64,000 nt of DNA. It comes from DASSQJ01 sp963730165. Lineage in GTDB: Bacteria; Actinomycetota; Actinomycetes; Actinomycetales; Dermatophilaceae. Location of the stretch: the NCBI GenBank assembly GCA_963730165.1, contig CAVSQS010000005.1:434001-498000 (forward strand), read 5' to 3'. Positions 45,493-52,959 of the stretch are shown one piece after another. Every line of letters starts with the position of its first letter. The first letter of the stretch is position 1. A program made the translations under genes and the position numbers. The notes under the pieces were generated by a model. It had not been told where the DNA came from. It saw only the letters and a list, made by a program, of their open reading frames with translations, and did no database searches.

Positions 45493-46250
45493 GCCGTCAT
45501 CACCTCGGGGCCGGTCGCACGGATCTCGGCGGCGACGTCGTCGGCGAGGTCGGTGTCGGTGACGACGACGTCCACCTCGTCGAGGGTGGCGAAGCGGTGG
45601 AGGTGGTCGTCCCCGGCCTTGCTCGAGTCGGTGGCGACGACGACGCGTCGGGCGGCCCGCACCATCGCGCGCTTCACGAGCGACTCCGCCTGGTCGGGCG
45701 TGGTGAGTCCGCGCGCGACCGAGAGCCCGTTCGTCCCGAGCACCGCGAGGTCGACGGTGATGCCCTCGAGCGCCCCGCTGGCCCACTCCCCCACGGCGGC
45801 ACCGGTCGTGCCGCGCACCCGGCCACCGATGAGGTAGAGGGTGACACCCGGGTGGGTCGCCAGCGAGGCCGCGGCCGGGACGGAGTTGGTGAGGACGGTG
45901 AGGTCGGTGTCGGGCGGGAGCAGCTCGACGACGGCCTGGACCGTGGAGCCGGCGTCGAGCAGCACGGTCCCGCCGGTCGGCAGCTCGTCGAGGACGCGGG
46001 CAGCGATGCGGCGCTTGACCTCGGCGTGACGGGTCGATCGGGTGGCGAGGGTGGGCTCGAGCTCGAGGCGCTCCACGGGGATGGCACCCCCGTGCACCCG
46101 CCGCAGCGACCCACGGCGCTCGAGCGCGGTGAGGTCGCGCCGCACCGTCTCGGCGGCGACGCCGAGCGCGTCCGAGAGGACTGCGACCTCGACCCGGCCG
46201 GCACGGCGCGCCTCGGTGAGGATGCGCTGCTGACGCTCCGCTGCGTACAT
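45489..46250 (-). CDS. fruR: DeoR/GlpR-family regulator of the fructose operon
   Basis: A 253-residue DeoR-type regulator. The N-terminal winged HTH is YAAERQQRILTEARRAGRVE with VAVLSDALGVAAETVRRDL. The C-terminal phosphosugar-binding domain has LLDAGSTVQAV, LTNSVPAAASLA and RRVVVATDSSKAG. ATG 46250 is preferred over an upstream start because GAGGGAG lies 5 nt before it and the HTH then starts at once. It is the first gene of the fruR-fruK-fruA-ptsH-ptsI operon and probably autoregulatory, responding to fructose 1-phosphate. Confidence 0.92.
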   Translation of the reverse strand: MYAAERQQRILTEARRAGRVEVAVLSDALGVAAETVRRDLTALERRGSLRRVHGGAIPVERLELEPTLATRSTRHAEVKRRIAARVLDELPTGGTVLLDAGSTVQAVVELLPPDTDLTVLTNSVPAAASLATHPGVTLYLIGGRVRGTTGAAVGEWASGALEGITVDLAVLGTNGLSVARGLTTPDQAESLVKRAMVRAARRVVVATDSSKAGDDHLHRFATLDEVDVVVTDTDLADDVAAEIRATGPEVMTA

Positions 46251-46344
46251 CGGACTCCCTCGTCCCGGTTCCTCGGTGCCCGTCTCGGGCCGATTCGTCC
46301 ATGGAACCACTAGATCGGTCACTTGTAAAGAGATTCGGGCACCC

Positions 46345-46360
46345 GTTTTTGTGGTTTTTG
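46345..46360 (-). promoter_or_regulatory. Candidate DeoR-type operator: tandem CAAAAAC repeat
   Basis: Two GTTTTTG copies (46345-46351 and 46354-46360; CAAAAAC on the minus strand), offset by 9 nt, stand out in a low-GC patch of the 262-bp interval upstream of fruR. DeoR-family operators often contain repeated CAAA-type half-sites, so this is a plausible fruR binding site. It is also close enough to affect the divergent hypothetical gene. Confidence 0.4.
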
Positions 46361-46512
46361 CGGATCCCCACGCCCGCCCGACGCGAGAGGATGCGGCTCC
46401 CCGCTGCTGCGCTCCGTGGCCCGGTGGTCCGTGTCACGCTTGCACCGGCCGTGCCACGACGGATGGGACGAGAGAGCCGCGAACCGGTCGCGGCACGACA
46501 CGGGAGGTCTCC

Positions 46513-47127
46513 ATGGACGAGCTCGCACTCGTCACGACGCGTCGCTCGCTCCACGGGGTCGCGGAGCTGGTCATCGCGGGTCCGCAGTACGCGTCCTCGG
46601 GCACCATCCGGCTGCGTGTCGTCCCCGGTGGCTTCGGCGGCACGGCGTCCTCGGTGAGGGTCGAGGGCGGAGACCTCGTGTGGGCCGGTGGCCGGACCCC
46701 ACTGGAGGGCACCTGCCGCGGGCTCGCGGACACGGTCGGCGCGAGCGTCGGCGCCCCCGGGATCTACGGCGACGGCTCCGGCGTCCACCCGGACGAGACG
46801 CTCGCCCTCGACCCGGAGGCGCGGGGCCTCGTCCTCGGGTGGCTCGAGCGAGGGGATGCGGCTCTGCGCGCCTTCGCGCCCGACACCGAGCCGGTGCTGT
46901 GGCCAGAGCACTTCGATCTCGGCTACGCCCTCGACGAGGTGAACTACGGGGTGTCCGCGGGCGACGGCGAGCACCCCGCGCCCTACGCGTACGTCGGCCC
47001 CTGGGAGCGGCGCGAGGGCGCGTTCTGGAACGCCTCGTTCGGTGCGACGCGTGCCGGCGCCGACCTGCCGACCGCGGCCGCGGTCGCCGCCTTCTTCGAG
47101 GAGGGGCGCGCCGCGGCCCGACGGTGA
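46513..47127 (+). CDS. Conserved hypothetical protein, 204 aa
   Basis: I do not recognise a characterised family. The protein is soluble and has no signal peptide. The first half is beta-rich (GVAELVIAGPQYASSGTIRL, SVRVEGGDLVWAG). The second half is acidic, with PEHFDLGYALDEVNYGVSAG and YAYVGPWERREGAFWNASFG, aromatic-rich segments that look like a conserved binding face. GGGAGG precedes the ATG. It is divergent from fruR and 182 nt upstream of the dioxygenase gene, with no evident functional link to either. Confidence 0.75.
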   Translation: MDELALVTTRRSLHGVAELVIAGPQYASSGTIRLRVVPGGFGGTASSVRVEGGDLVWAGGRTPLEGTCRGLADTVGASVGAPGIYGDGSGVHPDETLALDPEARGLVLGWLERGDAALRAFAPDTEPVLWPEHFDLGYALDEVNYGVSAGDGEHPAPYAYVGPWERREGAFWNASFGATRAGADLPTAAAVAAFFEEGRAAARR

Positions 47128-47309
47128 CGACCTGCGCAGTCCGAGTGGTCCTCGGGCGCTGCGGGGGTGGTGTCCGCGGCGGTTTGCGACCAGAGTGTGT
47201 CCAGCCGAGCGACCCTCGGCGCACCGTCGCCACATGCCGAGAACGCGTCGACCCGGCCGCCCCCGGACCCAGCGCATCCCGAATTCCCCGTCGAGCAGAG
47301 CAGGCCCCG

Positions 47310-48173
47310 ATGAGCTACGCCACCGAAGACAACATCACCGACCTCGCCGTCGCCCGGTGGGGGACCGCCCACGACCCCCGGCTCGCGGAGGTGCTCACCG
47401 GCCTGGTGCGTCACCTGCACGACTTCGCACGCGAGGTCCGGCTCAGCGAGGAGGAGTGGATGGCCGGGATGCAGTGGCTGACCCGGGTCGGCCAGATCAG
47501 CGACGACAAGCGTGAGGAGTTCATCCTGGCTTCCGACGTCCTGGGGCTCAGCATGCTCGTGGTCCAGATGAACAACCGCTTCGGACCCGGTGCGACACCG
47601 GCGACGGTCCTCGGGCCCTTCCACATCGACGGCTCGCCGCCCGCACCCTACGGCTGGGACATGTCCGAAGGGATCGAGGGCACCCCGTTCTTCGTCACCG
47701 GCACGGTGAGGTCGCTGACCGGTGAGCCGATCGCCGGGGCCGTGCTGGACGTGTGGCAGGCCGACGCGAACGGGACCTACGAGGCCCAGCTGGACGTCGA
47801 GGAGGCCCGGCTGCGCGCCAAGTACCGCACCCGCGAGGACGGCACGTACTGCATCCGCAGCATCGTCCCGCTCGGCTACGCGATCCCGATGGACGGCCCG
47901 GTCGGTGACCTCGTCGCCCGCACGGACATCAGCTACTTCCGGCCGTCCCACATCCACTTCCTCCTCGAGGAGGACGGGTACGAGCGTCTGGTCACGCACC
48001 TGTTCGCCGAGGGCACCGACTACCTCGACGACGACGTCGTGTTCGGCGTCAAGGAGGAGCTGATCACCCGGTTCGTCGAGCACGGCCCCGGCACCGCGCC
48101 CGACGGCACCTCCGTCGACGTGCCCTTCGTGACCGCGCACTACGACTTCGTGCTCCAGCCGGCCTCGGGCTAG
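47310..48173 (+). CDS. Intradiol ring-cleavage dioxygenase (hydroxyquinol/catechol 1,2-dioxygenase type)
   Basis: A 287-residue non-haem Fe(III) dioxygenase that opens catechols between the hydroxyls. The N-terminal helical dimerisation domain includes RHLHDFAREVRLSEEEWMAG. The catalytic beta-sandwich has all four metal ligands: Tyr in ADANGTYEAQ, Tyr in PLGYAIPMDGPVG, and two His in RPSHIHFLLEEDG. LDVWQADANG and DGPVG favour the hydroxyquinol 1,2-dioxygenase subgroup. No maleylacetate reductase or other degradative gene is adjacent, so it is an orphan here. It is the last chromosomal gene before the integrated element. Confidence 0.9.
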   Translation: MSYATEDNITDLAVARWGTAHDPRLAEVLTGLVRHLHDFAREVRLSEEEWMAGMQWLTRVGQISDDKREEFILASDVLGLSMLVVQMNNRFGPGATPATVLGPFHIDGSPPAPYGWDMSEGIEGTPFFVTGTVRSLTGEPIAGAVLDVWQADANGTYEAQLDVEEARLRAKYRTREDGTYCIRSIVPLGYAIPMDGPVGDLVARTDISYFRPSHIHFLLEEDGYERLVTHLFAEGTDYLDDDVVFGVKEELITRFVEHGPGTAPDGTSVDVPFVTAHYDFVLQPASG

Positions 48174-48176
48174 GCA

Positions 48177-48199
48177 CCCCCGGTCGAGGACCTCGGGGG
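48177..48199 (+). terminator. Weak hairpin after the dioxygenase gene
   Basis: CCCCCG (48177-48182) can pair with CGGGGG (48194-48199) across an 11-nt loop directly after the stop codon. There is no U-tract. Candidate intrinsic terminator, position-based. Confidence 0.35.
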
Positions 48200-48250
48200 A
48201 GCCGGTCGCGGCCCGGGCGGTCCCGACCCGAGGCTGCCCGGCGCCCCACA

Positions 48251-48297
48251 GCTCCCCGGGTAGGAATCGAACCTACGTCGCTAATCCTGATTCAAAG
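48251..48297 (-). repeat. Left attachment site: displaced tRNA-Gln 3' end
   Basis: This 47-bp block matches 54277-54323 at 45 of 47 positions, the two differences being adjacent (AA here, TG at right, 48283-48284). It covers the T-arm, variable region and the 3' half of the anticodon arm of tRNA-Gln and then diverges. The 5' half of the tRNA is absent, so this is a fragment left by integration. Confidence 0.92.
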
Positions 48298-48392
48298 ATG
48301 CGGGGCAGGTGTCCGGCGGTGGTGTCCTGCTGGGCGTTCGTGCTCAGGATGGCGGTCGGCGGTCCACCGACGTCCCCCTCGGTTTGCCGGCC

Positions 48393-48412
48393 TGTTAGCA
48401 ATCCGTTAGCAA
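48393..48412 (+). repeat. Left arm-type direct repeats (GTTAGCAA x2)
   Basis: TGTTAGCAA (48393-48401) and CGTTAGCAA (48404-48412) are direct repeats offset by 11 bp, 96 bp inside the left attachment repeat. The same octamer pair occurs 72 bp inside the right repeat (54185-54205). This symmetrical placement is typical of arm-binding sites for a tyrosine integrase or its excisionase. Confidence 0.7.
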
Positions 48413-48660
48413 GGAGCGGTGCGGCGACAAGGAGAGCCACCGACCCATAGCGGAGCAGGAGAGGCCGGCGGAGTGCCCGGGTCAAGGGTGGCCGCAGGAC
48501 ATCGCGGAGCGACGGCGCGGCCGCCCTTGATGCGGTCCGGAGTCGGGCGGAGGCTCGGCGTGGGTCGGCGGTTCGGTGGGTGAGGACGCCTCGGCCAGGC
48601 CATGCGCGTCGTTCGGTGCTGTGCGCGGCGAGGGGGTGGGGTGCGATGGGGGTGCGCGGA

Positions 48661-48737
48661 GGGCGCGAAGCGCCCGCAGCGCGGGGGTCCCTGTCGCGGG
48701 GCCCCGCCGCCGAGCTACGCCGCGGCGCGAAGCGCCG
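48661..48737. repeat. Pair of GAA-loop hairpins
   Basis: GGGCGC-GAA-GCGCCC (48661-48675) and CGGCGC-GAA-GCGCCG (48723-48737) are perfect 6-bp stems with the same GAA triloop, starts 62 bp apart. A CGGGGCCCCG palindrome lies between them. GNA-type triloops are very stable in single-stranded DNA, which fits a role in rolling-circle replication (for example a lagging-strand origin). Confidence 0.55.
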
Positions 48738-48872
48738 CCTTGAGCCAGTACAGAAAGTCCTCCCGAGCCACACACTGGCTCCTCGCCGTGTTAAGCCGCG
48801 CCGGCGGCCGTGCCTCCGCGTCCACCGCAGACGGCGTCCGGTCGTCGACGCGCTTGTGCGAGTACCTTCGGT

Positions 48873-49382
48873 TCAGGACTCCCTATAGGCCTGTAGGCCG
48901 TCGTGGATCACAAGCCAAGGGGCGGCGCCGCACTCAGTGGGGAGGCCGGCTCCATAGTTTGCAGCTATTTCATCGGCAGACTGCAAAGAGCCGCCCCCGG
49001 CAATCTCGTCCCCGATTGCGAACCGTTCGCCATTCTCCGCCACCACGACCACCGCGTCCCCAGCACCTTCGAGCTTCGTGTTCGGGGGCAAGGCGAGCGG
49101 GTGGCCCTCGGAATCGGTGAGGCACGTTGTCATTGCGTCCCGAGCGACCCTGGTGTGTGCTAGAAGGGACGATGCGTCGCCCTGGTTGCTCGCGATCAAC
49201 ACCGCTGAGTTGTCACCTTCGAGCAAGGTGATGCTCGACCCGTTTGGCCCGGTCGCTCCTTGGGTGCTCGATGAGGGCGCGCTCGAAGTGGGCGCCTTGC
49301 TTTCGGGCGCTACCGAGCTACTACAGGCGGATAGCGTGGCGGCAAACCCTGCGCAAAGAATGCTCGCGCCGAGGCGTTTCAC
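48873..49382 (-). CDS. Putative lipoprotein, element cargo
   Basis: A 169-residue protein. A signal peptide ends in a perfect lipobox (ATLSAC, Cys20), followed by a Ser/Thr/Pro-rich spacer (~20 residues) and a soluble domain with LLEGDNSAVLIASNQGD and TKLEGAGDAVVVVAENGERFA. It ends near TECGAAPWLVIHDG. No family recognised. The GTG start overlaps the protease stop (GTGA), so the two are one operon; it could inhibit, chaperone or localise the protease. Base composition is lower in GC than in chromosomal neighbours. Confidence 0.75.
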   Translation of the reverse strand: MKRLGASILCAGFAATLSACSSSVAPESKAPTSSAPSSSTQGATGPNGSSITLLEGDNSAVLIASNQGDASSLLAHTRVARDAMTTCLTDSEGHPLALPPNTKLEGAGDAVVVVAENGERFAIGDEIAGGGSLQSADEIAANYGAGLPTECGAAPWLVIHDGLQAYRES

Positions 49383-50761
49383 TGGACCATCACCGTTAGG
49401 CCCGCCGAGTTCATCAGCCATAGCGGACTGAAAACGGAGCAGCGGTCGTTGTTCAAGAAGCCGCACCCGGAGCCGCTGTTGCCGGAATGCACTCCATACG
49501 CGTCGTTTCCATAGTACCAGGGGCCGCCACTGTCGCCGGCTTGATCGACGAATGCATCCATGCGAATCGTGTGTTGATGTGCGATCCCATCAAAGGTGAT
49601 GGTGAAATCCGTATTGTCGACGTAGGCGCATGATGCTCCCGTCGTACGACCATAGTGGCAAACACGGTCGCCCTCAATGATGTTGCTCTGATAGCGCTGC
49701 CGATAAACGTAGCGCTTGACGTTGTAGTCGTAGTAGAACGTCTCGACGGGAGTGAACGCGCCATGCGTGACGTAACCGCTGTCACCCCGGGAGCCCTCCA
49801 CGTACCAACCTGGGTTGAAGCCTGTGGAAGAGCTGCCGTCCACAGGATGTAATCGATACGTTCCTCCGCTGGGGTTGGCTCGCACGCAGTGCCCCGCGGT
49901 GGCCATGCGCTTGGTGCCGCCAGTCGCAATGATAGAGAAGCCAGCGGTGCAATTGGCTGAGTTCCCATTGAGGAAGCCGCCGCCTCGCTGTCTGTCGTCA
50001 GAGGCCCTAGCTGCGTCTTCTTCGAACTCAACAGCAACCCTCGGCATGGGCAAGTGAGCATCTGCGATTGCGGCTTCGGCCACCTTGACAACTTCTGACT
50101 GTGCGGCGTCTGTACTGATGAGTAGCGTCCCCGTGCGGGCATCGACGGAGCCGGTGAGGTCGGCCTTTATGGTTGCCGCCAACGCGTTGGTCGCAACCTC
50201 CTGCATTTCGCTCAACTGGTCCGCGGCGAAGGGCCGGTTTCCCTCGACCGTGACGCCCTCCACTTTCGCGGCAGCGGCAGCGACATCCCCCGGCACCACC
50301 CCGACGAAACCGATCCACGCCGCACCATCCCGCAGCGAGTATCCCGCGAAGCTCGCCTCGTGGGTCCTCGCCAACTGCACCACGGAGCGTTGATCGTCAT
50401 GGCGAACGTCATACGCGACCAGCTCCTCGCCGCTCTGCCCGCGGTCGCGAGCCATGCGCAGCATGTCCTCGATCTCGGCGTACGGCTTGCCTGCGTAACT
50501 GCCGGTGACGACTCCTTCCGTGTCGACAACCACTGCGGCACGAACCGCAGGGATGTCTAGGAGGCTGCCGCGCTGCTCGACAGCTTGATTGATAGCCGCA
50601 GCCACAGAGGGAGCAGCTGCGCCTGCAGCCGGACTTGAACCGGACGCGATGATGGCAGTTGCCGCCGCTACGCCGATGGCCATCGTGCCGGCAGCGCGTC
50701 GTCCGCGACGTCCTCCAGGCCTGCGTTCTGCTGCGTCCTCGCTACCCCAGTGACGATGCAT
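49379..50761 (-). CDS. Secreted S1-family (streptogrisin-like) serine protease, element cargo
   Basis: A 460-residue preproprotein. Residues 1-50 form a long twin-basic start with a hydrophobic signal. A pro-region of ~210 residues follows, then a chymotrypsin-fold domain with NCTAGFSIIATGG, catalytic His in MATAGHCV (about 289), probable Asp in RGDSGYV and catalytic Ser in QAGDSGGPWY (about 409). It has three or more Cys pairs, as in streptogrisins. ATG 50761 is set by GAGGGAGGGG upstream. Codon and base use are lower in GC than the neighbourhood, so it was probably acquired from another host. Confidence 0.88.
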   Translation of the reverse strand: MHRHWGSEDAAERRPGGRRGRRAAGTMAIGVAAATAIIASGSSPAAGAAAPSVAAAINQAVEQRGSLLDIPAVRAAVVVDTEGVVTGSYAGKPYAEIEDMLRMARDRGQSGEELVAYDVRHDDQRSVVQLARTHEASFAGYSLRDGAAWIGFVGVVPGDVAAAAAKVEGVTVEGNRPFAADQLSEMQEVATNALAATIKADLTGSVDARTGTLLISTDAAQSEVVKVAEAAIADAHLPMPRVAVEFEEDAARASDDRQRGGGFLNGNSANCTAGFSIIATGGTKRMATAGHCVRANPSGGTYRLHPVDGSSSTGFNPGWYVEGSRGDSGYVTHGAFTPVETFYYDYNVKRYVYRQRYQSNIIEGDRVCHYGRTTGASCAYVDNTDFTITFDGIAHQHTIRMDAFVDQAGDSGGPWYYGNDAYGVHSGNSGSGCGFLNNDRCSVFSPLWLMNSAGLTVMVQ

Positions 50762-51254
50762 GACCCCTCCCTCATCTGGGCGGCGCGCCGCCGTGCGCGA
50801 ATTTACACTCTTTGACGTGCCGGTCATAGGGTTCGCTTCAGCTGGCTGTGCCTCGTTACCACTTCTTCACCGCTTGCCAAGCGGCGCGCGGCTAAACGTG
50901 AACCGACCGAGGCCGCGCAGGCGGCCAGGTGCGTCCTTCGCCGCGAAGGACACGGTTGCGGCAACTGTGTCTGGCTTCTCCTTGAACGAAGGCTCGGCCA
51001 GGCGTCACATTGGCTGAAGCAAGCAGGTGCACACCCACTCGATGGCATCGCCCGGGGGTCGGCTCCCCACCCTGGCCAGTGGCCGCACACAACATCGCCG
51101 CACATGACTCTCCTTCGCGCCTGCTAGTTCGTCTCCTGAGCGACCCCCAGGGGCCTAGAGACGGGATCGGCGATCTGGCCGCCCTGGACCGGGTGTGCCG
51201 GGTGACGGGGTCGCACTAGTCACCCGGCACACCCTCGGGAAGGGGTGGCCACCC
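50762..51254. other. Structured non-coding region between protease and rep (493 bp)
   Basis: No gene seen. Two adjacent hairpins lie at 50933-50951 (perfect 8-bp stem GTCCTTCG/CGAAGGAC, CCG loop) and 50950-50970 (9 of 10 paired). The 16-bp inverted repeat before rep closes the region. It must hold the divergent promoters for protease and rep and may hold a replication origin. Confidence 0.6.
51191..51234. repeat. Perfect 16-bp inverted repeat upstream of rep
   Basis: Arms GGGTGTGCCGGGTGAC (51191-51206) and its exact complement (51219-51234) are separated by 12 nt and end 20 nt before the rep GTG. It could be an operator for a rep repressor, a leader hairpin masking the ribosome site, or the nick-site cruciform of a rolling-circle origin. 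Confidence 0.75.
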
Positions 51255-52784
51255 GTGACCCACCCTGCTGACCCACGCACGCGTTCGGAGTTCGGTGGCT
51301 TCGGTGAGGACGCGCCGCTGGAACTCGACGCGGGCCTGGACCTGTCCGGGCTCGTCGCCCGCTTCCGGGACGGCACCGCTGGTGCCCTGTGCGACACCCT
51401 CGCCGCGGTTCACAACTGCGCCCATCCGGTCCGGCTCGCGGGGTCCTCGACGACGGTCGACGCCCGCACCGGGGAGGTGCTCTCGACGTTCCGCTCGACC
51501 GACGCACCGCTGGGGGTGCTGTACCGGCCCTGCGGCAACCGGAGGGCGCACCTCTGCCCGGCCTGCTCACGCACCTACGCCCGAGACACCTTCGCCCTCA
51601 TCAGCGCCGGGGTCGCCGGCGGCAAGACGGTGCCGGCGCAGGTTGCGGACAACCCGCTCCTGTTTGCGACCTTCACCGCCCCCTCGTTCGGGCTCGTGCA
51701 CGGCCAACGCGGAGGCAGGGCGTGCCGGCCCCGGCGTCGGGACGACCGAACCCGCTGCCCGCACAGACGGCCGCAGTGGTGCACCGCCGTTCACGAGCCC
51801 GGCGACGCCCGCTCCGGCGCCCCGTTCTGTCCGGAGTGTCACGACACCGCCTCGGCCGTGATGTGGCAGTGGCACGCCCCCGAGCTGTGGCGGCGCACGA
51901 CCATCGCTCTGCGCCGAGCCGTCGCCGGCTACCTCGGCGTTTCCGAGTCCCAACTGGGCGAGCGGGCGTCGGTCCAGTACGCCAAGGTCGCGGAGTACCA
52001 GGACCGCGGCCTGGTGCATTTCCACGCCCTGGTCCGCCTCGACGGGCCCGCCGCGGCGGGGATCGGCGCACCCGCACCCACGAGCCTGGACGGCCCGACG
52101 CTCGCGGCTCTCGTGCGCGAGACGGTTCCGGGTGTGACCGTCCTGGCCGATCCCGTCGATGACGACGACAGCCCGCGCGTCCTGGCCTGGGGTGCCCAGC
52201 TCGACGTCCGCGTGGTCACCCCCGGGCACCGGGTCGACGACCCCACCGCGGCGCTGACTCCCGGGCAGGTGGCCGGCTACCTGGCGAAGTACGCGACCAA
52301 GGACGTCTCCGGTCTCCGCGGCGAGGGCCAGCACCGCCCACACATTGCCGCCTTCCGAGCCGCCTGCTCCGACCTGGCCGACCGCGCCGTAGGACACCAC
52401 GGCGAGGACCACGACTACCAGCGGATGAGCCGCTGGGTGCACATGCTCGGCTTCCGCGGCCACTTCGGCACCAAGTCCCGCCGCTACTCCGTCACCCTCG
52501 GAGCCCTGCGCCGGGCACGTGTGCGCTGGCAACGGGTCACGGCCGAGTCCCGCCGCACCGGGGAACCCATCGACACCCGCGACCTCGAGCGCCGGCTCCT
52601 GGCCGACGACGAGGACGACACCACCATCGTCATCGGCTCCTGGACCTACCTCGGCACCGGCTGGCGCGACGCCGCCGAAGAAGCCCTCGCCCTCGCCGCC
52701 GCGGCCCGCGCACGCGAGTACGACCAGTGGCGAGGCGAACAGACCAACCCCAATCGTCTAGAGAGAGGACGCTGTCATGGATGA
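51255..52784 (+). CDS. RepSA-like rolling-circle replication initiator
   Basis: A 509-residue initiator. Cys clusters (CGNRRAHLCPACSRTY, FCPECHDTA) suggest zinc binding. Next comes an HUH-type motif GLVHFHALVRLDG (about residue 255), then GYLAKYATKDVSG with the candidate catalytic Tyr residues (about 341). This matches replication initiators of pSAM2-like integrative elements, which nick an origin and drive rolling-circle replication of the excised circle. GTG 51255 is preferred (GGGAAGGGG upstream) over a start inside the inverted repeat. The 3' end overlaps xis by 8 nt. Confidence 0.88.
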   Translation: MTHPADPRTRSEFGGFGEDAPLELDAGLDLSGLVARFRDGTAGALCDTLAAVHNCAHPVRLAGSSTTVDARTGEVLSTFRSTDAPLGVLYRPCGNRRAHLCPACSRTYARDTFALISAGVAGGKTVPAQVADNPLLFATFTAPSFGLVHGQRGGRACRPRRRDDRTRCPHRRPQWCTAVHEPGDARSGAPFCPECHDTASAVMWQWHAPELWRRTTIALRRAVAGYLGVSESQLGERASVQYAKVAEYQDRGLVHFHALVRLDGPAAAGIGAPAPTSLDGPTLAALVRETVPGVTVLADPVDDDDSPRVLAWGAQLDVRVVTPGHRVDDPTAALTPGQVAGYLAKYATKDVSGLRGEGQHRPHIAAFRAACSDLADRAVGHHGEDHDYQRMSRWVHMLGFRGHFGTKSRRYSVTLGALRRARVRWQRVTAESRRTGEPIDTRDLERRLLADDEDDTTIVIGSWTYLGTGWRDAAEEALALAAAARAREYDQWRGEQTNPNRLERGRCHG

Positions 52785-52959
52785 CAGGTTGCTGTACCGG
52801 GTCCCGGAGGTTGCTCGCTTCCTGAGCCTTAGCCGGTCGAAGGTCTATGCGCTCATGCAGTCCGGGGCGCTGCCTTCGGTCCGCATCGACGGTTCCCGCC
52901 GGGTGCGGGGCAAGGACCTTCGCGAGTTCGTGGACAGCCTGCTGCCCCGGGCGTCGTGA
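52777..52959 (+). CDS. xis: Excisionase-family HTH protein
   Basis: A 60-residue winged-HTH protein: LYRVPEVARFLSLSRSKVYALMQSG and LPSVRIDGSRRVRGKDLREF, the MerR/excisionase-like fold of Xis proteins in actinobacterial integrative elements. It directs the integrase toward excision. GAGAGG precedes the ATG. It overlaps rep by 8 nt and int by 4 nt (GTGA), so all three are co-translated. A role as a transcriptional regulator is the alternative. Confidence 0.88.
   Translation: MDDRLLYRVPEVARFLSLSRSKVYALMQSGALPSVRIDGSRRVRGKDLREFVDSLLPRAS

Larger units (their letters stand above)
48298..48872. other. Non-coding left arm of the element (575 bp)
   Basis: No convincing gene: the open frames here have poor codon structure and no recognisable domain. 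The stretch holds the left arm-type repeats (48393-48412) and two identical-loop hairpins (48661-48675 and 48723-48737). Between the hairpins lies a GC palindrome (CGGGGCCCCG). It may contain replication or transfer signals. Confidence 0.6.

Noticed and set aside
48251..48297. A second, complete tRNA gene
   Set aside because: Only the 3' portion matches tRNA-Gln; the D-arm and 5' acceptor strand are absent, so it is an attachment-site fragment.
48273..48773. Open frame of 166 codons on the minus strand within the element's left arm
   Set aside because: Composition is Arg/Pro/Ala-rich and domain-free, and it runs through the arm repeats and attachment fragment. Frames at 48602-49120 on the plus strand were dismissed likewise.
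51010..51219. Small open frame of 69 codons upstream of rep
   Set aside because: No domain, no ribosome site, and it ends inside the 16-bp inverted repeat; treated as non-coding origin/promoter region.
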